Origin: Streptomyces sp. NBC_00335
GTDB lineage: Bacteria; Actinomycetota; Actinomycetes; Streptomycetales; Streptomycetaceae
Direction of reading: 5' to 3'
Length of the DNA: 64,000 nt
Assembly: GCF_036127095.1 (NCBI RefSeq)
Contig: NZ_CP108006.1
Coordinates: 5,571,501-5,635,500, forward strand
Shown here: positions 17,099-25,295 of the stretch, one piece after another
How positions within the stretch are numbered: the stretch's first letter is position 1
Layout: each line of letters starts with the position of its first letter
Notes under the pieces: model-generated
Database searches by the model: none
What the model was told of the DNA's origin: nothing
The model's input: the letters and a program-made list of their open reading frames with translations, nothing else
Made by a program: the position numbers and the translations under genes

Positions 17099-18580
17099 TT
17101 AGAACGCTGCCTCCTGCTGGCCGGGCGGTGGGGCTGCCGGGCGGGTCATCTCGATGTAGCGGGCGGTTTTGGTGCGGCCCCAGTCGACGAGGACGCCGCG
17201 GGCGGCAAGGGTGGGCTGGAGGCGCTTGAGGCGATCGGAGAAGACCTTGCCGGTAGTGGGCCAGCCCTTGGGCAACGTGCGGAAGTCGTCTCCGGTGTAG
17301 AGCTGGGTGAGAGCGTGCAGCCACTCGGTGGAGGTCATCTTGACTTCGGTGCCCGGTTCGAGGCCGGCGGCGTGCTTGAGGACGGTCTGTGCGAGGAGGT
17401 CGCCTTCGATGACGTCGTCGTTGAGTTCGTCCAGGGCGGCCCGGTAGGCGCTCAGCGCTCCTAGGCCGGTGGCCGTGTCGAGCTGGGCGCACAGGTGGGC
17501 GAAGTCGGCCATGCGCAGGTCGGCGGGGATGTCGGCCTGCGTGGCACGGACCTGGACGGTGAGGTCGAGGAAGGAGCCGAGGATGACCGGCAGGACCTCC
17601 GTGTACTCCGCCCACAGCTCCGCTTCGGTCCGTCGTACCCGGGGCCGTTCCAGGCGCAGGGGAAGGAGCCGTTCGGCGAGGTCGGGGCGGATGACGCCCA
17701 CGTCGATGCCGGTCAGCAGCAGCGGGCGGCGGTAGCGGGAGAGGTAGACATCCCCGTCACTGAACAGAGCGCGCTTGACGCTCTCGGCCCCAGTAACGAT
17801 GCAGCACATCAGGTCCGACAGGTCCGGCGGCAAGTGCGAGAGGTTGTCCAGCGCGGTGACCCAACCGGCGGCCACGGCCGTGATCAGGTTCTCCTCGTCC
17901 TTTGGCGCCCGACGCAGGTCACCCTTCATGCCCTCGATGATCCGCACCAGCATCCGCCCGCCGGTCGACTTGCCAGCGCCCTGGGGGCCAGTGAGGAACG
18001 GTGCGGGGACGGGTACGGACGGCTCCAGGCAGCCGATCACCCAGGCGATGGCCAGGCACTCGCTCTCGGCGCTGGCGTAGTTGCACAACCTGAGCAGCCG
18101 GTCGATGCCCTTGCCCTCGGTGTTCTTCTCGGGGAGGGGGAGTTCTCCGGTGAGCTGAGTGCGCCTCCAGGAGACCTCGCGCGGGTCGGGGATCAGGATG
18201 TCCCAGCCGGTGGGGTGGATGCGGACGGACTGGCCGTCGTCGCGGCCCAGGTCGAGCCAGGTCGCGCCGTCGAATCCCGGGGCGACCCGGATGTGGGTGG
18301 CCTGTACGTCCTGGCTGAGGGCGAGCGCTTCGATCAAGTCCAACGCCTCCTTCAACGCGGTGCCGTTGAACACGCCGAACCCGTCCCGGAAGAGACCGAC
18401 CATGAGTTCCTGGCGGTGGCTGCCTGTCGTGCCCTGGGAGCGGATGGGGCGGGCTACGGGGTGGCCGTTCTTCTGCGCGTAGACGGTGCCTTCGGGGGTG
18501 CGGAAGTACCGGAAGTGGTCCTGCGCGTAGTCGGTGATGATCTGCCGGGCCGGGTTCTTCTCGTCCTCGGGCACGGTCAC
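17099..18580 (-). CDS. P-loop ATPase of the AICE replication module
   Basis: 493 residues. GTG 18580 overlaps the end of the prim-pol gene, whose last codons read ATG TGA. A long in-frame extension upstream is a shadow. The N-terminal third is not recognised. The ATPase core has Walker A GPQGAGKST (about 198-206) followed by VTALDNLSHLP, where a Walker B acidic residue and sensor would fall. Overall it resembles phage/plasmid SF3-like or DUF927-type ATPases that unwind the origin for a partnered prim-pol. The C-terminal region (WLHALTQLYTGDDFRTLPKGWP...) looks like a winged helix. With the preceding gene it should form the rolling-circle or theta replication initiator of the element. Confidence 0.8.
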   Translation of the reverse strand: MTVPEDEKNPARQIITDYAQDHFRYFRTPEGTVYAQKNGHPVARPIRSQGTTGSHRQELMVGLFRDGFGVFNGTALKEALDLIEALALSQDVQATHIRVAPGFDGATWLDLGRDDGQSVRIHPTGWDILIPDPREVSWRRTQLTGELPLPEKNTEGKGIDRLLRLCNYASAESECLAIAWVIGCLEPSVPVPAPFLTGPQGAGKSTGGRMLVRIIEGMKGDLRRAPKDEENLITAVAAGWVTALDNLSHLPPDLSDLMCCIVTGAESVKRALFSDGDVYLSRYRRPLLLTGIDVGVIRPDLAERLLPLRLERPRVRRTEAELWAEYTEVLPVILGSFLDLTVQVRATQADIPADLRMADFAHLCAQLDTATGLGALSAYRAALDELNDDVIEGDLLAQTVLKHAAGLEPGTEVKMTSTEWLHALTQLYTGDDFRTLPKGWPTTGKVFSDRLKRLQPTLAARGVLVDWGRTKTARYIEMTRPAAPPPGQQEAAF

Positions 18581-19419
18581 ATCCCCAATGCGGTGCGGGC
18601 GTTGGTCCAGGCGACCTCGCAGTGCCGGGCAGATTCGCCCTTGCCCTGCGCGGCCGTGAACAGGCGCGCGGTGTGGGTCTCGGTCAGGCAGCCGCACCGG
18701 CCATGGGCCGACAGCACGGCGAGGAACGTGCGGTACACGGTCGTGTGGATGGCCTCGCGGGCCCCGGTGATGCGCTGTACGGCCATGGCGATGCCCCGTT
18801 CCAGGTAGGCGGGCGAGCGGTGCGGGCAGTGCCCGCCTCCTGCCGGCACTGCCGCGATGACGGGGCGGGTCTGCCGGACGGCGGGTTCCTTTACCACGAG
18901 CGCGCGTACGACGTTCGGCAGGGTGGCCATCGTTCCGGCGCCGGGGCCTCGCCAGCGGACGTAGGACATCGTGGACTTCACGTCTACCTCGGGGCGGACC
19001 CCGTTCTTCGACTGCATGGCGCCCCGGTAGATCCAGTGCTCGCCCCGCGTCGTCGGCACGACCGTGGTGGCGGGAAGGGTCTGGCGTGCCCAGGCGACGG
19101 CTTCGGCGTCGTCCAGGTCCACCACGGTCAGACCGGCACCGCCCGGGTGGTAGGCGACCGCTCCGGCCTGACGCCATGCGCGGTTCCAGGCCGGGCCGGT
19201 CAGGATGTCGGGGTCGGTGGTGGCGGCGCCCCAGGCGTGGCAGGGGGCCGGGCACTGGCAGGGGCCGGCGGCCTTCATGTGGGGCCGGTCCCCGCACGCC
19301 GAGTGGATGCAAGCCGGACAGTTTCCGAACGGCTCCTTGCCCTGCCTCAGGGGCAGGACGGGCAGGCCGATCCCGGCGAGCCAAAGCGCGGTCCGCAGGT
19401 GCCCGGTAGCGGCGCTCAC
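18577..19419 (-). CDS. Bifunctional DNA primase/polymerase (prim-pol)
   Basis: 280 residues from GTG 19419, which overlaps the methyltransferase stop (GTGA). The N-terminus matches archaeo-eukaryotic-primase-like prim-pol proteins: AGIGLPVLPLRQGKEP, a cysteine-rich insert (CPAC...CGDRP...CQCPAPC, likely a zinc site), WGAATTDPD, then the catalytic acidic motif LTVVDLDD (about residues 98-105) and TTRGEHWIYRG. Prim-pol proteins start replication of many AICEs. The ATPase domain that is often fused to prim-pol is encoded here by the next gene, overlapping by 4 bp. Confidence 0.88.
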   Translation of the reverse strand: MSAATGHLRTALWLAGIGLPVLPLRQGKEPFGNCPACIHSACGDRPHMKAAGPCQCPAPCHAWGAATTDPDILTGPAWNRAWRQAGAVAYHPGGAGLTVVDLDDAEAVAWARQTLPATTVVPTTRGEHWIYRGAMQSKNGVRPEVDVKSTMSYVRWRGPGAGTMATLPNVVRALVVKEPAVRQTRPVIAAVPAGGGHCPHRSPAYLERGIAMAVQRITGAREAIHTTVYRTFLAVLSAHGRCGCLTETHTARLFTAAQGKGESARHCEVAWTNARTALGM

Positions 19420-20150
19420 GCGGCCACCGCCCCGGACAAGGTGCGGGCGAGGAAGGCGCGGCCGATCCACTCGGAGTAGGCGGGCGGGATGGCCTCGGTG
19501 AGTTCTTCGTGGACGTCGGTCCAGTCGATGCCCATGGCCTGCTGCATCTCGGGGACGGTGGCCTTGCCGCCGCCCTTGCCGTAGGCGGCGACGTACGGCC
19601 CGTCGTGGTACTTGCCGTGACGCCACCCGCGTACCCGGCCTCGGTGCTTTAGGTGCGTGGGCTTGGGGGTGCTCCAGCCTCCGAGTTCGAAGTTGCGGTG
19701 ACGCAGGACGCCGAGGCCGAACATCTCGCCGCACAGGGTGATGTCCTTGCGGACGTCGGCCTTGCCGTCGGGCTGCTCGATCACGTACGGCAGTTCGGAC
19801 GCGTCCAGGAGCTTGCGGGTGGGGGCGACGAGGTCGACGTGCCGGCCGCCCCAGCCGCGGGACTTGTTGGTGCCCACGGTCAGCGCGCACCGCTTCTGGC
19901 AGGGCGGGGAGGCATGGACGGCGGTGTAGCGGCGGATCTCGCCCGAGGCGATGAGTTTGGCGAGGACGGTGAGGGCGTTGCCCTGGATGAAGGTGAAGGG
20001 GTAGTTCGGACGGGGGCGGATATCGACGCCTTCGACGGCGAATCCGGCCCGTTCGTAGCCCCGGCCCGCGCCGCCGGCGCAGGAGTACAGGTCCAGCAGT
20101 AAGGGCCGGGGGCCGGTGTGGTCTCGCCGGATGTCGGTGGGTTGGGTCAT
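19416..20150 (-). CDS. C5-cytosine DNA methyltransferase-like protein
   Basis: 244 residues from ATG 20150 behind GGAGG. It has motif I of SAM-binding C5 methylases (LDLYSCAGGAGRGYERAGF, about 19-37), an acidic strand GVDIRP, and motif IV SPPCQ with the catalytic cysteine (about Cys84); IEQP stands where ENV is usual. It is short for the family and the target-recognition region is small, as in phage-encoded orphan methylases. No restriction endonuclease is encoded nearby. Placed between transfer and replication genes, it may protect transferred DNA from host restriction; this role is inferred. Confidence 0.78.
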   Translation of the reverse strand: MTQPTDIRRDHTGPRPLLLDLYSCAGGAGRGYERAGFAVEGVDIRPRPNYPFTFIQGNALTVLAKLIASGEIRRYTAVHASPPCQKRCALTVGTNKSRGWGGRHVDLVAPTRKLLDASELPYVIEQPDGKADVRKDITLCGEMFGLGVLRHRNFELGGWSTPKPTHLKHRGRVRGWRHGKYHDGPYVAAYGKGGGKATVPEMQQAMGIDWTDVHEELTEAIPPAYSEWIGRAFLARTLSGAVAA

Positions 20151-20191
20151 GCTGGGTTCCTCCACAGGTCTGTTGATGGGTTGTGGATGAG

Positions 20192-20227
20192 GGCGGCCCC
20201 GCTTCATTGGCGTGAGAGGGGGCCGCC
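20192..20227 (-). terminator. Intercistronic hairpin
   Basis: Nine-base stem (ggcggcccc / ggggccgcc) with an 18-base loop, lying between the 51-aa gene stop and the methyltransferase start. There is no T tract on the minus strand, so it may be a partial terminator or an mRNA-processing/stability element inside the operon. Confidence 0.5.
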
Positions 20228-20247
20228 TTCGTTGTGTCTGTCGGGGC

Positions 20248-20403
20248 TCAGGTGCGGATCTGCCTGCGGACCTCGGCGACGAGGCGGAGGATTTCGTGCG
20301 CCATGTCGGTGATGGCCTGGAGCTGCTCTTCGACCTCCTCCGGGCCGGTGAAGGAGAAGGAGGGTTCGCGGTCGGGTCTGGGGTTGGTGAAGGAGAACGA
20401 CAC
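20248..20403 (-). CDS. Small hypothetical AICE protein, 51 aa
   Basis: GTG 20403 follows AGGAACC and opens a short frame reading MSFSFTNPRPDREP...EEQLQAITDMAHEILRLVAEVRRQIRT. The second half is a predicted amphipathic helix; no known domain. It lies 12 bp after the preceding zinc-finger/membrane gene, on the same strand, with typical codon bias. Confidence 0.6.
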   Translation of the reverse strand: MSFSFTNPRPDREPSFSFTGPEEVEEQLQAITDMAHEILRLVAEVRRQIRT

Positions 20404-20415
20404 GGAAGGTTCCTG

Positions 20416-20751
20416 TCAGAGGGCGGCGGAGATGACGGTGATGACCAGGGCGGCGGCGCCGCCGATGACCAGGGCGGCGGTGGCGGAGGCCCACAGGGGG
20501 CGGCCCATGTCCGCGGTGTTGCGGAGGTCGGCGAGGGTGTCGCTGAGGCGGGCGTGCAGGGTGGCGAGCGGGCCAAGGGAGACGTACCAGCGGCCGAGGC
20601 GGTCTATCTCGCCGGCGTGCTCCCCGTCGGGGAAGTGACCGCCGTGCAGGGCCTTGCGGTGGCCTTCGGCCTCGGCGGCGAGGTCTTCGAGGTGAAAGGC
20701 CGTCGGGGACGTGGTCAGGCAGACGGAGCAGCGGTACCGGTAGCGGCGCAC
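20416..20751 (-). CDS. Zinc-finger-like, C-terminally anchored AICE protein
   Basis: 111 residues. GTG 20751 is preferred because AGGAGA lies 9 bases upstream; a TTG at 20796 would add 15 residues without a ribosome site. The N-terminus has CSVC (about 8-11) followed by GHRKALHGGH, a C2H2-like set. The middle is helical, and the last 25 residues (ALVIGGAAALVITVISAAL) form a membrane helix. Similar small proteins recur in Streptomyces mobile elements; the function is unknown. Confidence 0.65.
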   Translation of the reverse strand: MRRYRYRCSVCLTTSPTAFHLEDLAAEAEGHRKALHGGHFPDGEHAGEIDRLGRWYVSLGPLATLHARLSDTLADLRNTADMGRPLWASATAALVIGGAAALVITVISAAL

Positions 20752-20881
20752 GGGTCTTGGTCTCCTGATGGTCGGAGTTGAGGCAGGGCAGGACAATGCG
20801 GCGCCCCGCCCGGAAGGGGTTCCGAGCGGGGCGTGGGGCTGAGCTGAGACGGGTGTCGGCAGGCCTGCCGGATGCCGCCGG

Positions 20882-21340
20882 TCAGATGTTCATGTGGTGG
20901 GCGCGCCGGATGGCGGTCTCCCACACGCTGCGGACCTGCGCTCCGGTGTGGGAGTCGTTCCAGGCCGGGATCGCCTCCCACCCCTTGCCGTGCTGCTGGC
21001 GGGCTTCGTCCAGGAGGAGGTTGCCCGCGTCGCGGTAGGCGTCGTTGCGGGCGCCGGCCGCTGCGCGCAGGGCGCCGATGGAGCAGCGGGCGCCTTCGGG
21101 GTGGATGAGCCTGCCCTTGGCCCAGCCGTGGTCGTCGAGGAAGGCCAGAGCGTCGGTGAGGGTCTTCTCGACGGCACCGGGCCGATGTACCGGCGGGGCG
21201 GCCAGGACGAAGGAGACCGGGGCCGGAGCGGCGGGGGCCGCCTGGGCGACGGGTTCCGGCGCGGGGTCAAGCAGCGCGAAGGCCTTCGCGTACAGGTCGG
21301 GGTCGATGTGGGTGAAGTCGGTATCGGTGCAGGTGTTCAT
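20882..21340 (-). CDS. DUF6197-like hypothetical protein
   Basis: 152 residues from ATG 21340, which overlaps the tra stop (ATGA), so it is translationally coupled. The C-terminal 100 residues (LTDALAFLDDHGWAKGRLIHPEGARCSIGALRAAAG... then LLLDEARQQHGKGWEAIPAWND) match the pattern of the DUF6197 family found on actinobacterial mobile elements, as far as I can judge from memory. The N-terminus is Ala/Pro-rich linker. The function is unknown. Confidence 0.7.
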   Translation of the reverse strand: MNTCTDTDFTHIDPDLYAKAFALLDPAPEPVAQAAPAAPAPVSFVLAAPPVHRPGAVEKTLTDALAFLDDHGWAKGRLIHPEGARCSIGALRAAAGARNDAYRDAGNLLLDEARQQHGKGWEAIPAWNDSHTGAQVRSVWETAIRRAHHMNI

Positions 21341-23508
21341 GCTGCTGACCTCCACAGTCCGTTCTCGTTGGTGACTTCGTCCCGCTTCTTCAGCTCGGTC
21401 AGGCGGGGCTTGATGTGGTTCACGGGCGTGCCCAGCTTTCGGGCGATGGTCTCCACGGTCATGGGCATGTTCCCGTTCCGAAGGAGTGCGAGGATGCGCG
21501 GCTTGATCGGCTCCAGTCCTTCCGAGCCCGCAGGGCTTGCAGGGCCGGTGGAGCCCTGTTGGGGGCGCTGCTGGGGCTGCGCGGTCGGTCCCTGCTGTGT
21601 CCTGTGCAGGAGGTCGGTGAGGCTGCCGACGAGGTTCTTGCCGCGCTGGTCGACGAGCGGGGTCTGCGCGATCACCTCGCGATGACGCCAGGCTTCGCAG
21701 TCCTCGACGGCGACGGGGGTCAGGCCGGCGGCGAGGGCCACGGGCGCGACGTCCAGGTGCAGGGAGCGGAACTGGACGGCCTGGCTTCCGGGGGTGAGGA
21801 GGTAGCCGAGCCCGAACGTGCCGTCCTCCGGCCGGGCGGACGCTGTGGTGTCCAGGCCGCTCATGTCCCGGTCGGCGACCTTCTGGGCCTGGCCGGGCCA
21901 GGAGTCGGGGATCATCGACAGGTCGATGCCCTCCGCGCCCTGGACCGCGTTCGCGCCGACCAAAGAACCCTGGCCCTTCGCGCAGCGCAGGAACACGGCG
22001 CCGCCGCCGATCAGGAGCTGGGAGCGGATGATCGAGGAGTTGCCGAGGTCTTCGGCGAGCGGGGTCTGGGTGGCCAGGACCACGCCGATGCCCCGCTTCA
22101 GGGCCCGGCGGGTGAGCTGCTCGACGATCGCTTTGGCCTCCGCGTGGTACGGGGAGGAGACCGACAGCAGCATGTGGGCTTCGTCGATGATGAACGTGAT
22201 CAGCGGGTCGGTGAAGGGGAAGGACGGGGAGCGGTAGCGGGCCTCGCGGTCGAGCATCATCGCGTAGGCCAGGCGCAGAGCGCCCATCGCCTCGTCCAGC
22301 CCGTCGCCGCAGTACGCGGTCAGACTGGCTCCGGCGATGGTGCCGGCCTGCGGGGAGGCCAGGATCACCGCGATGCGGGACTTGAGGGCGGAGAGCAGGA
22401 TCTGCTCCAGGACTCCGGACTTCCCGGAGCGGGACCCGCCGACGAGGTACAGGTGGCGGGCGCCGGAGCCGGGCTGCGCGAGGGGGACCAGGGCGGCGTT
22501 GGCGTCGATGTAGGTGCCCAGGCGGACGTATCCGCGCGAGTCCATGGCCAGCTCGTCCACCACGTCGGAGAGCATCGTGCCGTGCATCAGCGCGTGCTCC
22601 TTCATCACGCGCACCCCCATCTGCGAGGGCCTGTCGGCGGGAGCTAGAGCGACCTGGATCGTCTCCAGGTTCAGGTTCCCCGCGAGGTCCTGCAGGTTGA
22701 CGGTCCCGATTGCCTTGCGGTCGCGGGTGGCGATCCCTTCCCAGTCCAGCGGGCCGTCGTAGCGGGTCAGGGTCAGGGTGGTGCCGGGCATCGCGCCGTC
22801 CGGGATCGCGACGTACGTGGCCCACACCTGCTCGGGCGTCGTCGGGGCGCCGGCCGCGATCTCCGGCTGCGCCGCCGCCTTCATGAGGTGCACAAGGACG
22901 GGCAGCGCGTTGGGCGCGTAGTGCTTGGGGTCACCCATCTCCACCTGCGAGATGGGAACCCCGTAGACGGAGGCGATGTCGGCCGCCTTCACCCGGACCT
23001 GCTGCCCCTGGGGCAGCGTGATGACCCCGGTGAAGGCAACGTGGTCGTCCCCGACGTCGAGACTGAGCTGTGCGAGCTCGGCGCCGGCCTGGATGAGTTT
23101 GCGGCCCTCGGTCTGGGTCGGACCGGAGATGAACTCCTTCCAGTAGGCAGTGATGATCTGCGCCTGCGAACTCTGCCCCGCCGAGGTCGTCGTGGCGGGG
23201 AGCGCGGAGAGCTGGCCGGCGGTGTTGCGGTGGTGGGCCAGGGCGGCTGCTCCGGCCGGGACGGCGAGCCCGAGGGCGAACAGCGGGTTCATGCCCGCGG
23301 CGAGGACTTGGTGGGCGGCGATGCCGCAGCCGGTGCCGGTGAACCCGCACGCGATCAGGGAACGCAGAGCGGGAGCGGAGGTGTTGATGGCCCAGGCTCC
23401 CGCTCCGGCCGCTGCGGCGGCGAGTGCGGACCAGGGGCCGGCGGCGGCTGCTGCCAGCGCGAGGGCGGCGGGCGCGTACTGGATGAACTGTGCTCGGGTC
23501 GGCCCCAT
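21337..23508 (-). CDS. FtsK/SpoIIIE-type conjugative DNA translocase (Tra)
   Basis: 723 residues; the motor for transfer of double-stranded DNA between mycelia. The N-terminal 100 residues contain membrane helices (for example YAPAALALAAAAAGPWSALAA and NPLFALGLAVPAGAAALAH). The RecA-like core has Walker A GGSRSGKS (about 357-364) and Walker B TFIIDEAH (about 438-445), followed by ATQTPLAED. A C-terminal winged helix (about 665-720, ILALLRNGNMPMTVETIARKLG) is placed like the FtsK gamma domain and should read short DNA repeats at the transfer locus. ATG 23508 is preceded by AAGGAGAACC. It lies downstream of the two HGGI-motif genes. Confidence 0.9.
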   Translation of the reverse strand: MGPTRAQFIQYAPAALALAAAAAGPWSALAAAAAGAGAWAINTSAPALRSLIACGFTGTGCGIAAHQVLAAGMNPLFALGLAVPAGAAALAHHRNTAGQLSALPATTTSAGQSSQAQIITAYWKEFISGPTQTEGRKLIQAGAELAQLSLDVGDDHVAFTGVITLPQGQQVRVKAADIASVYGVPISQVEMGDPKHYAPNALPVLVHLMKAAAQPEIAAGAPTTPEQVWATYVAIPDGAMPGTTLTLTRYDGPLDWEGIATRDRKAIGTVNLQDLAGNLNLETIQVALAPADRPSQMGVRVMKEHALMHGTMLSDVVDELAMDSRGYVRLGTYIDANAALVPLAQPGSGARHLYLVGGSRSGKSGVLEQILLSALKSRIAVILASPQAGTIAGASLTAYCGDGLDEAMGALRLAYAMMLDREARYRSPSFPFTDPLITFIIDEAHMLLSVSSPYHAEAKAIVEQLTRRALKRGIGVVLATQTPLAEDLGNSSIIRSQLLIGGGAVFLRCAKGQGSLVGANAVQGAEGIDLSMIPDSWPGQAQKVADRDMSGLDTTASARPEDGTFGLGYLLTPGSQAVQFRSLHLDVAPVALAAGLTPVAVEDCEAWRHREVIAQTPLVDQRGKNLVGSLTDLLHRTQQGPTAQPQQRPQQGSTGPASPAGSEGLEPIKPRILALLRNGNMPMTVETIARKLGTPVNHIKPRLTELKKRDEVTNENGLWRSAA

Positions 23509-23521
23509 GGTCCGGTTCTCC

Positions 23522-23914
23522 TTACTGCTGGGCGTAGAAGGTCGCTTCGGCCATCTCGACGGGGGAGGTGTCCACGGCGTCCGCGATGCCTCCGTGGTCG
23601 GACTCGACGGTGGTCTTCGCGTCGTCGGCGGCCGCGGCCGCGCTGTCGGCCGCGGAGTTGTACTCGCCGGCCGCTTCCTTGGCGCCGGTCATGGTCAGGG
23701 CGGCGTCCGCGAACTCGGCGGTGGTCGCGTCGTCGACGGCGAGTGCCTTCATCGTTTCGGAGGCGTCCTGCATCTGTTCCGCGGTCTCGTCGACGTCGGC
23801 GGCGAGCTTGGTGACGGTCTCGCCGTGGACGTGGACCTGGTGGGTGAGCCAGGCGAGCTTGGTACGCAGCAGCGCGTAGGTGGCGGCGTCCTTGAGGGAT
23901 TCGGTGGCAGACAT
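23522..23914 (-). CDS. Soluble helical AICE protein with C-terminal HGGI...FY motif
   Basis: 130 residues from ATG 23914, 8 bp after the larger paralogue and 13 bp before tra. It is almost entirely alpha-helical and rich in Ala, Asp and Glu. The last 25 residues (SDHGGIADAVDTSPVEMAEATFYAQQ region) match the end of the next gene product: HGGI-x2-AV-x2-SP-x3-A-x3-FY. The shared tail may be a docking or secretion signal. No known domain was recognised; the context implies a transfer accessory role. Confidence 0.75.
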   Translation of the reverse strand: MSATESLKDAATYALLRTKLAWLTHQVHVHGETVTKLAADVDETAEQMQDASETMKALAVDDATTAEFADAALTMTGAKEAAGEYNSAADSAAAAADDAKTTVESDHGGIADAVDTSPVEMAEATFYAQQ

Positions 23915-23922
23915 GCGGTCTC

Positions 23923-24930
23923 CTATCGGGCGTTGTAGAAGTCGCGCTCGGCGGGCTTGGTCAGCGGGGAGTCGGCGACCGCGCGGAAGATGCCGCCGTG
24001 GCGGACCTCGGCGTTCTGGGAGGCGGTCCGGCAGGCTTCCTCGCCGCCCTGGATCTGGTCGTGGAACTTCTTGGCGGCGGCGGCCTGGAGGTCGAGCTGC
24101 TCCTTGAGGTGCTCGCACTTGCCGATGAGGTTCGCGCCGACTCCCTTCTCGGTGATCTCGGCGATCAGCACGTCGCAGTCCGCGGCGAGCTCCGTGGACT
24201 CGTCCACGAGCTCCAGGGCGGACTCCGCGCTGGACTGGCACAGGGTGGCGGCGCCTTCGGCGAGGTCGATGACCTGGGTGAGGTTGATGACCTCGCCGCT
24301 GCTGTAGGTGCGGGACTTTCCCGCGGCGGTGGTGACGTGGACGCCCTTGGTGTCGACGGTCGCGGTGTGCGGGGTGGGCGGGTTGGGCTGCATCGCGGGG
24401 TCCTTCCGGATGTGGTCGGGGAGCGTGACGGTCGGAGGCGGCGGCACGGTGCCGGGCGGCGGGATCGTCGGACCCGGCGCGGACGTCGGAGGAGCGGACG
24501 GCGGCGGCGGTGCCGGGGGCGTGGTCGGCTTCGGCGGCGTAGTGGCTGTGCTGGGCTTCGGCGGCGGGGCCGTCGCCGTCGGGGGCGTGGTGGGCTTCGG
24601 CGGGATGGTGGCCCCCGACAGGGGCCCAAAGGATCCCGAAGGAGCCGCACCGGAAGACGAACCGGAAGGAGTGGGTTTCGGCTTCTTCAGGTAGGCGGAG
24701 CGCCACCCGTCGCGCAGACCCCCGGCCCAGTGGGCTCCCGCGAGGAGCCCGTAATGCGTTTTCGCCGCCGCGTTGTAGGAGGCGTTTCGGAAGGTGTCCG
24801 GCGCCTTGGTCGGCTCCCATTTGGATTTCGACTTCGGCGAGGGTTTCTTGATTCCCGCCTTCTCGTATTTGTCGTGCGTGTTGTCGACGCCCACGAGGTA
24901 CGTGATGGCGAGGAGTATGAGGAGTTCCAC
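23923..24930 (-). CDS. Membrane-anchored, Pro/Thr-rich AICE protein with HGGI...FY tail
   Basis: 335 residues from ATG 24930. Parts in order: N-terminal membrane helix (about 2-15, MELLILLAITYLVG); a basic/aromatic section to about 85; a long Pro-Thr-Pro linker (about 85-170) that could span the cell wall; then a helical domain ending in VRHGGIFRAVADSPLTKPAERDFYNAR. The final domain is paralogous to the neighbouring 130-aa protein. It is preceded by a 148-bp gap holding a perfect 23-bp inverted repeat. It may be a cell-envelope component of the transfer apparatus. Confidence 0.78.
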   Translation of the reverse strand: MELLILLAITYLVGVDNTHDKYEKAGIKKPSPKSKSKWEPTKAPDTFRNASYNAAAKTHYGLLAGAHWAGGLRDGWRSAYLKKPKPTPSGSSSGAAPSGSFGPLSGATIPPKPTTPPTATAPPPKPSTATTPPKPTTPPAPPPPSAPPTSAPGPTIPPPGTVPPPPTVTLPDHIRKDPAMQPNPPTPHTATVDTKGVHVTTAAGKSRTYSSGEVINLTQVIDLAEGAATLCQSSAESALELVDESTELAADCDVLIAEITEKGVGANLIGKCEHLKEQLDLQAAAAKKFHDQIQGGEEACRTASQNAEVRHGGIFRAVADSPLTKPAERDFYNAR

Positions 24931-24963
24931 GAGCCTCCCTCGGTGACACTGCGTAGCTGTGAG

Positions 24964-25065
24964 CGGTTACCGGTTACCGGTTACAGCCCCTGTGGACGCC
25001 GGTTCGGGGCCCCTGGGTCGGGGTCGAGGTGGTGTCTGGGGCCTGTAACCGGTAACCGGTAACCG
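24964..25065. repeat. Perfect 23-bp inverted repeat of GGTTACC units (candidate clt/transfer locus)
   Basis: The left arm (24964-24986) holds three head-to-tail cggttac heptamers followed by ag. The right arm (25043-25065) is its exact reverse complement, with three gtaaccg units. A 56-base GC-rich spacer lies between. It fills the only sizeable gap within the transfer genes. FtsK-like Streptomyces Tra proteins load on 8-bp direct repeats in a cis-acting locus, so this is a good candidate. A very strong RNA hairpin is the alternative reading. Confidence 0.8.
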
Positions 25066-25078
25066 TGCGGCTGGTTGC

Positions 25079-25294
25079 CTAGCGTGACGTTCCGACGTTG
25101 CTGACGGTGGTGTTCGCGGTGTTGAAGACCGATTCGAGGGTGCCTCGGATCTCGTCGCTGAACGGCGTGTACGGCAGGAAGATCCCGGAGACGATCAGCA
25201 TCACGCAGATCGCCATCTGCTTTCCCTTGGTCTTCTTGAAGGTGAAGAAGAGGGCCCAGCAGAACAGTGCGAGAGCGAAGAACTGGAGCGTCAT
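25079..25294 (-). CDS. Small two-helix membrane protein
   Basis: 71 residues from ATG 25294, one base after the stop of the upstream gene. Two hydrophobic segments (LQFFALALFCWALFFTF and MAICVMLIVSGIFLPY) flank a basic loop KKTKGKQ; a polar tail follows. Small membrane proteins of this kind are typical of AICE spread operons; the role is unknown. Confidence 0.7.
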   Translation of the reverse strand: MTLQFFALALFCWALFFTFKKTKGKQMAICVMLIVSGIFLPYTPFSDEIRGTLESVFNTANTTVSNVGTSR

Positions 25295-25295
25295 T

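Noticed and set aside
16857..17615. 252-aa minus-strand frame overlapping the ATPase gene end
   Set aside because: His/Arg/Pro shadow composition; it crosses the terminator hairpin and iterons.
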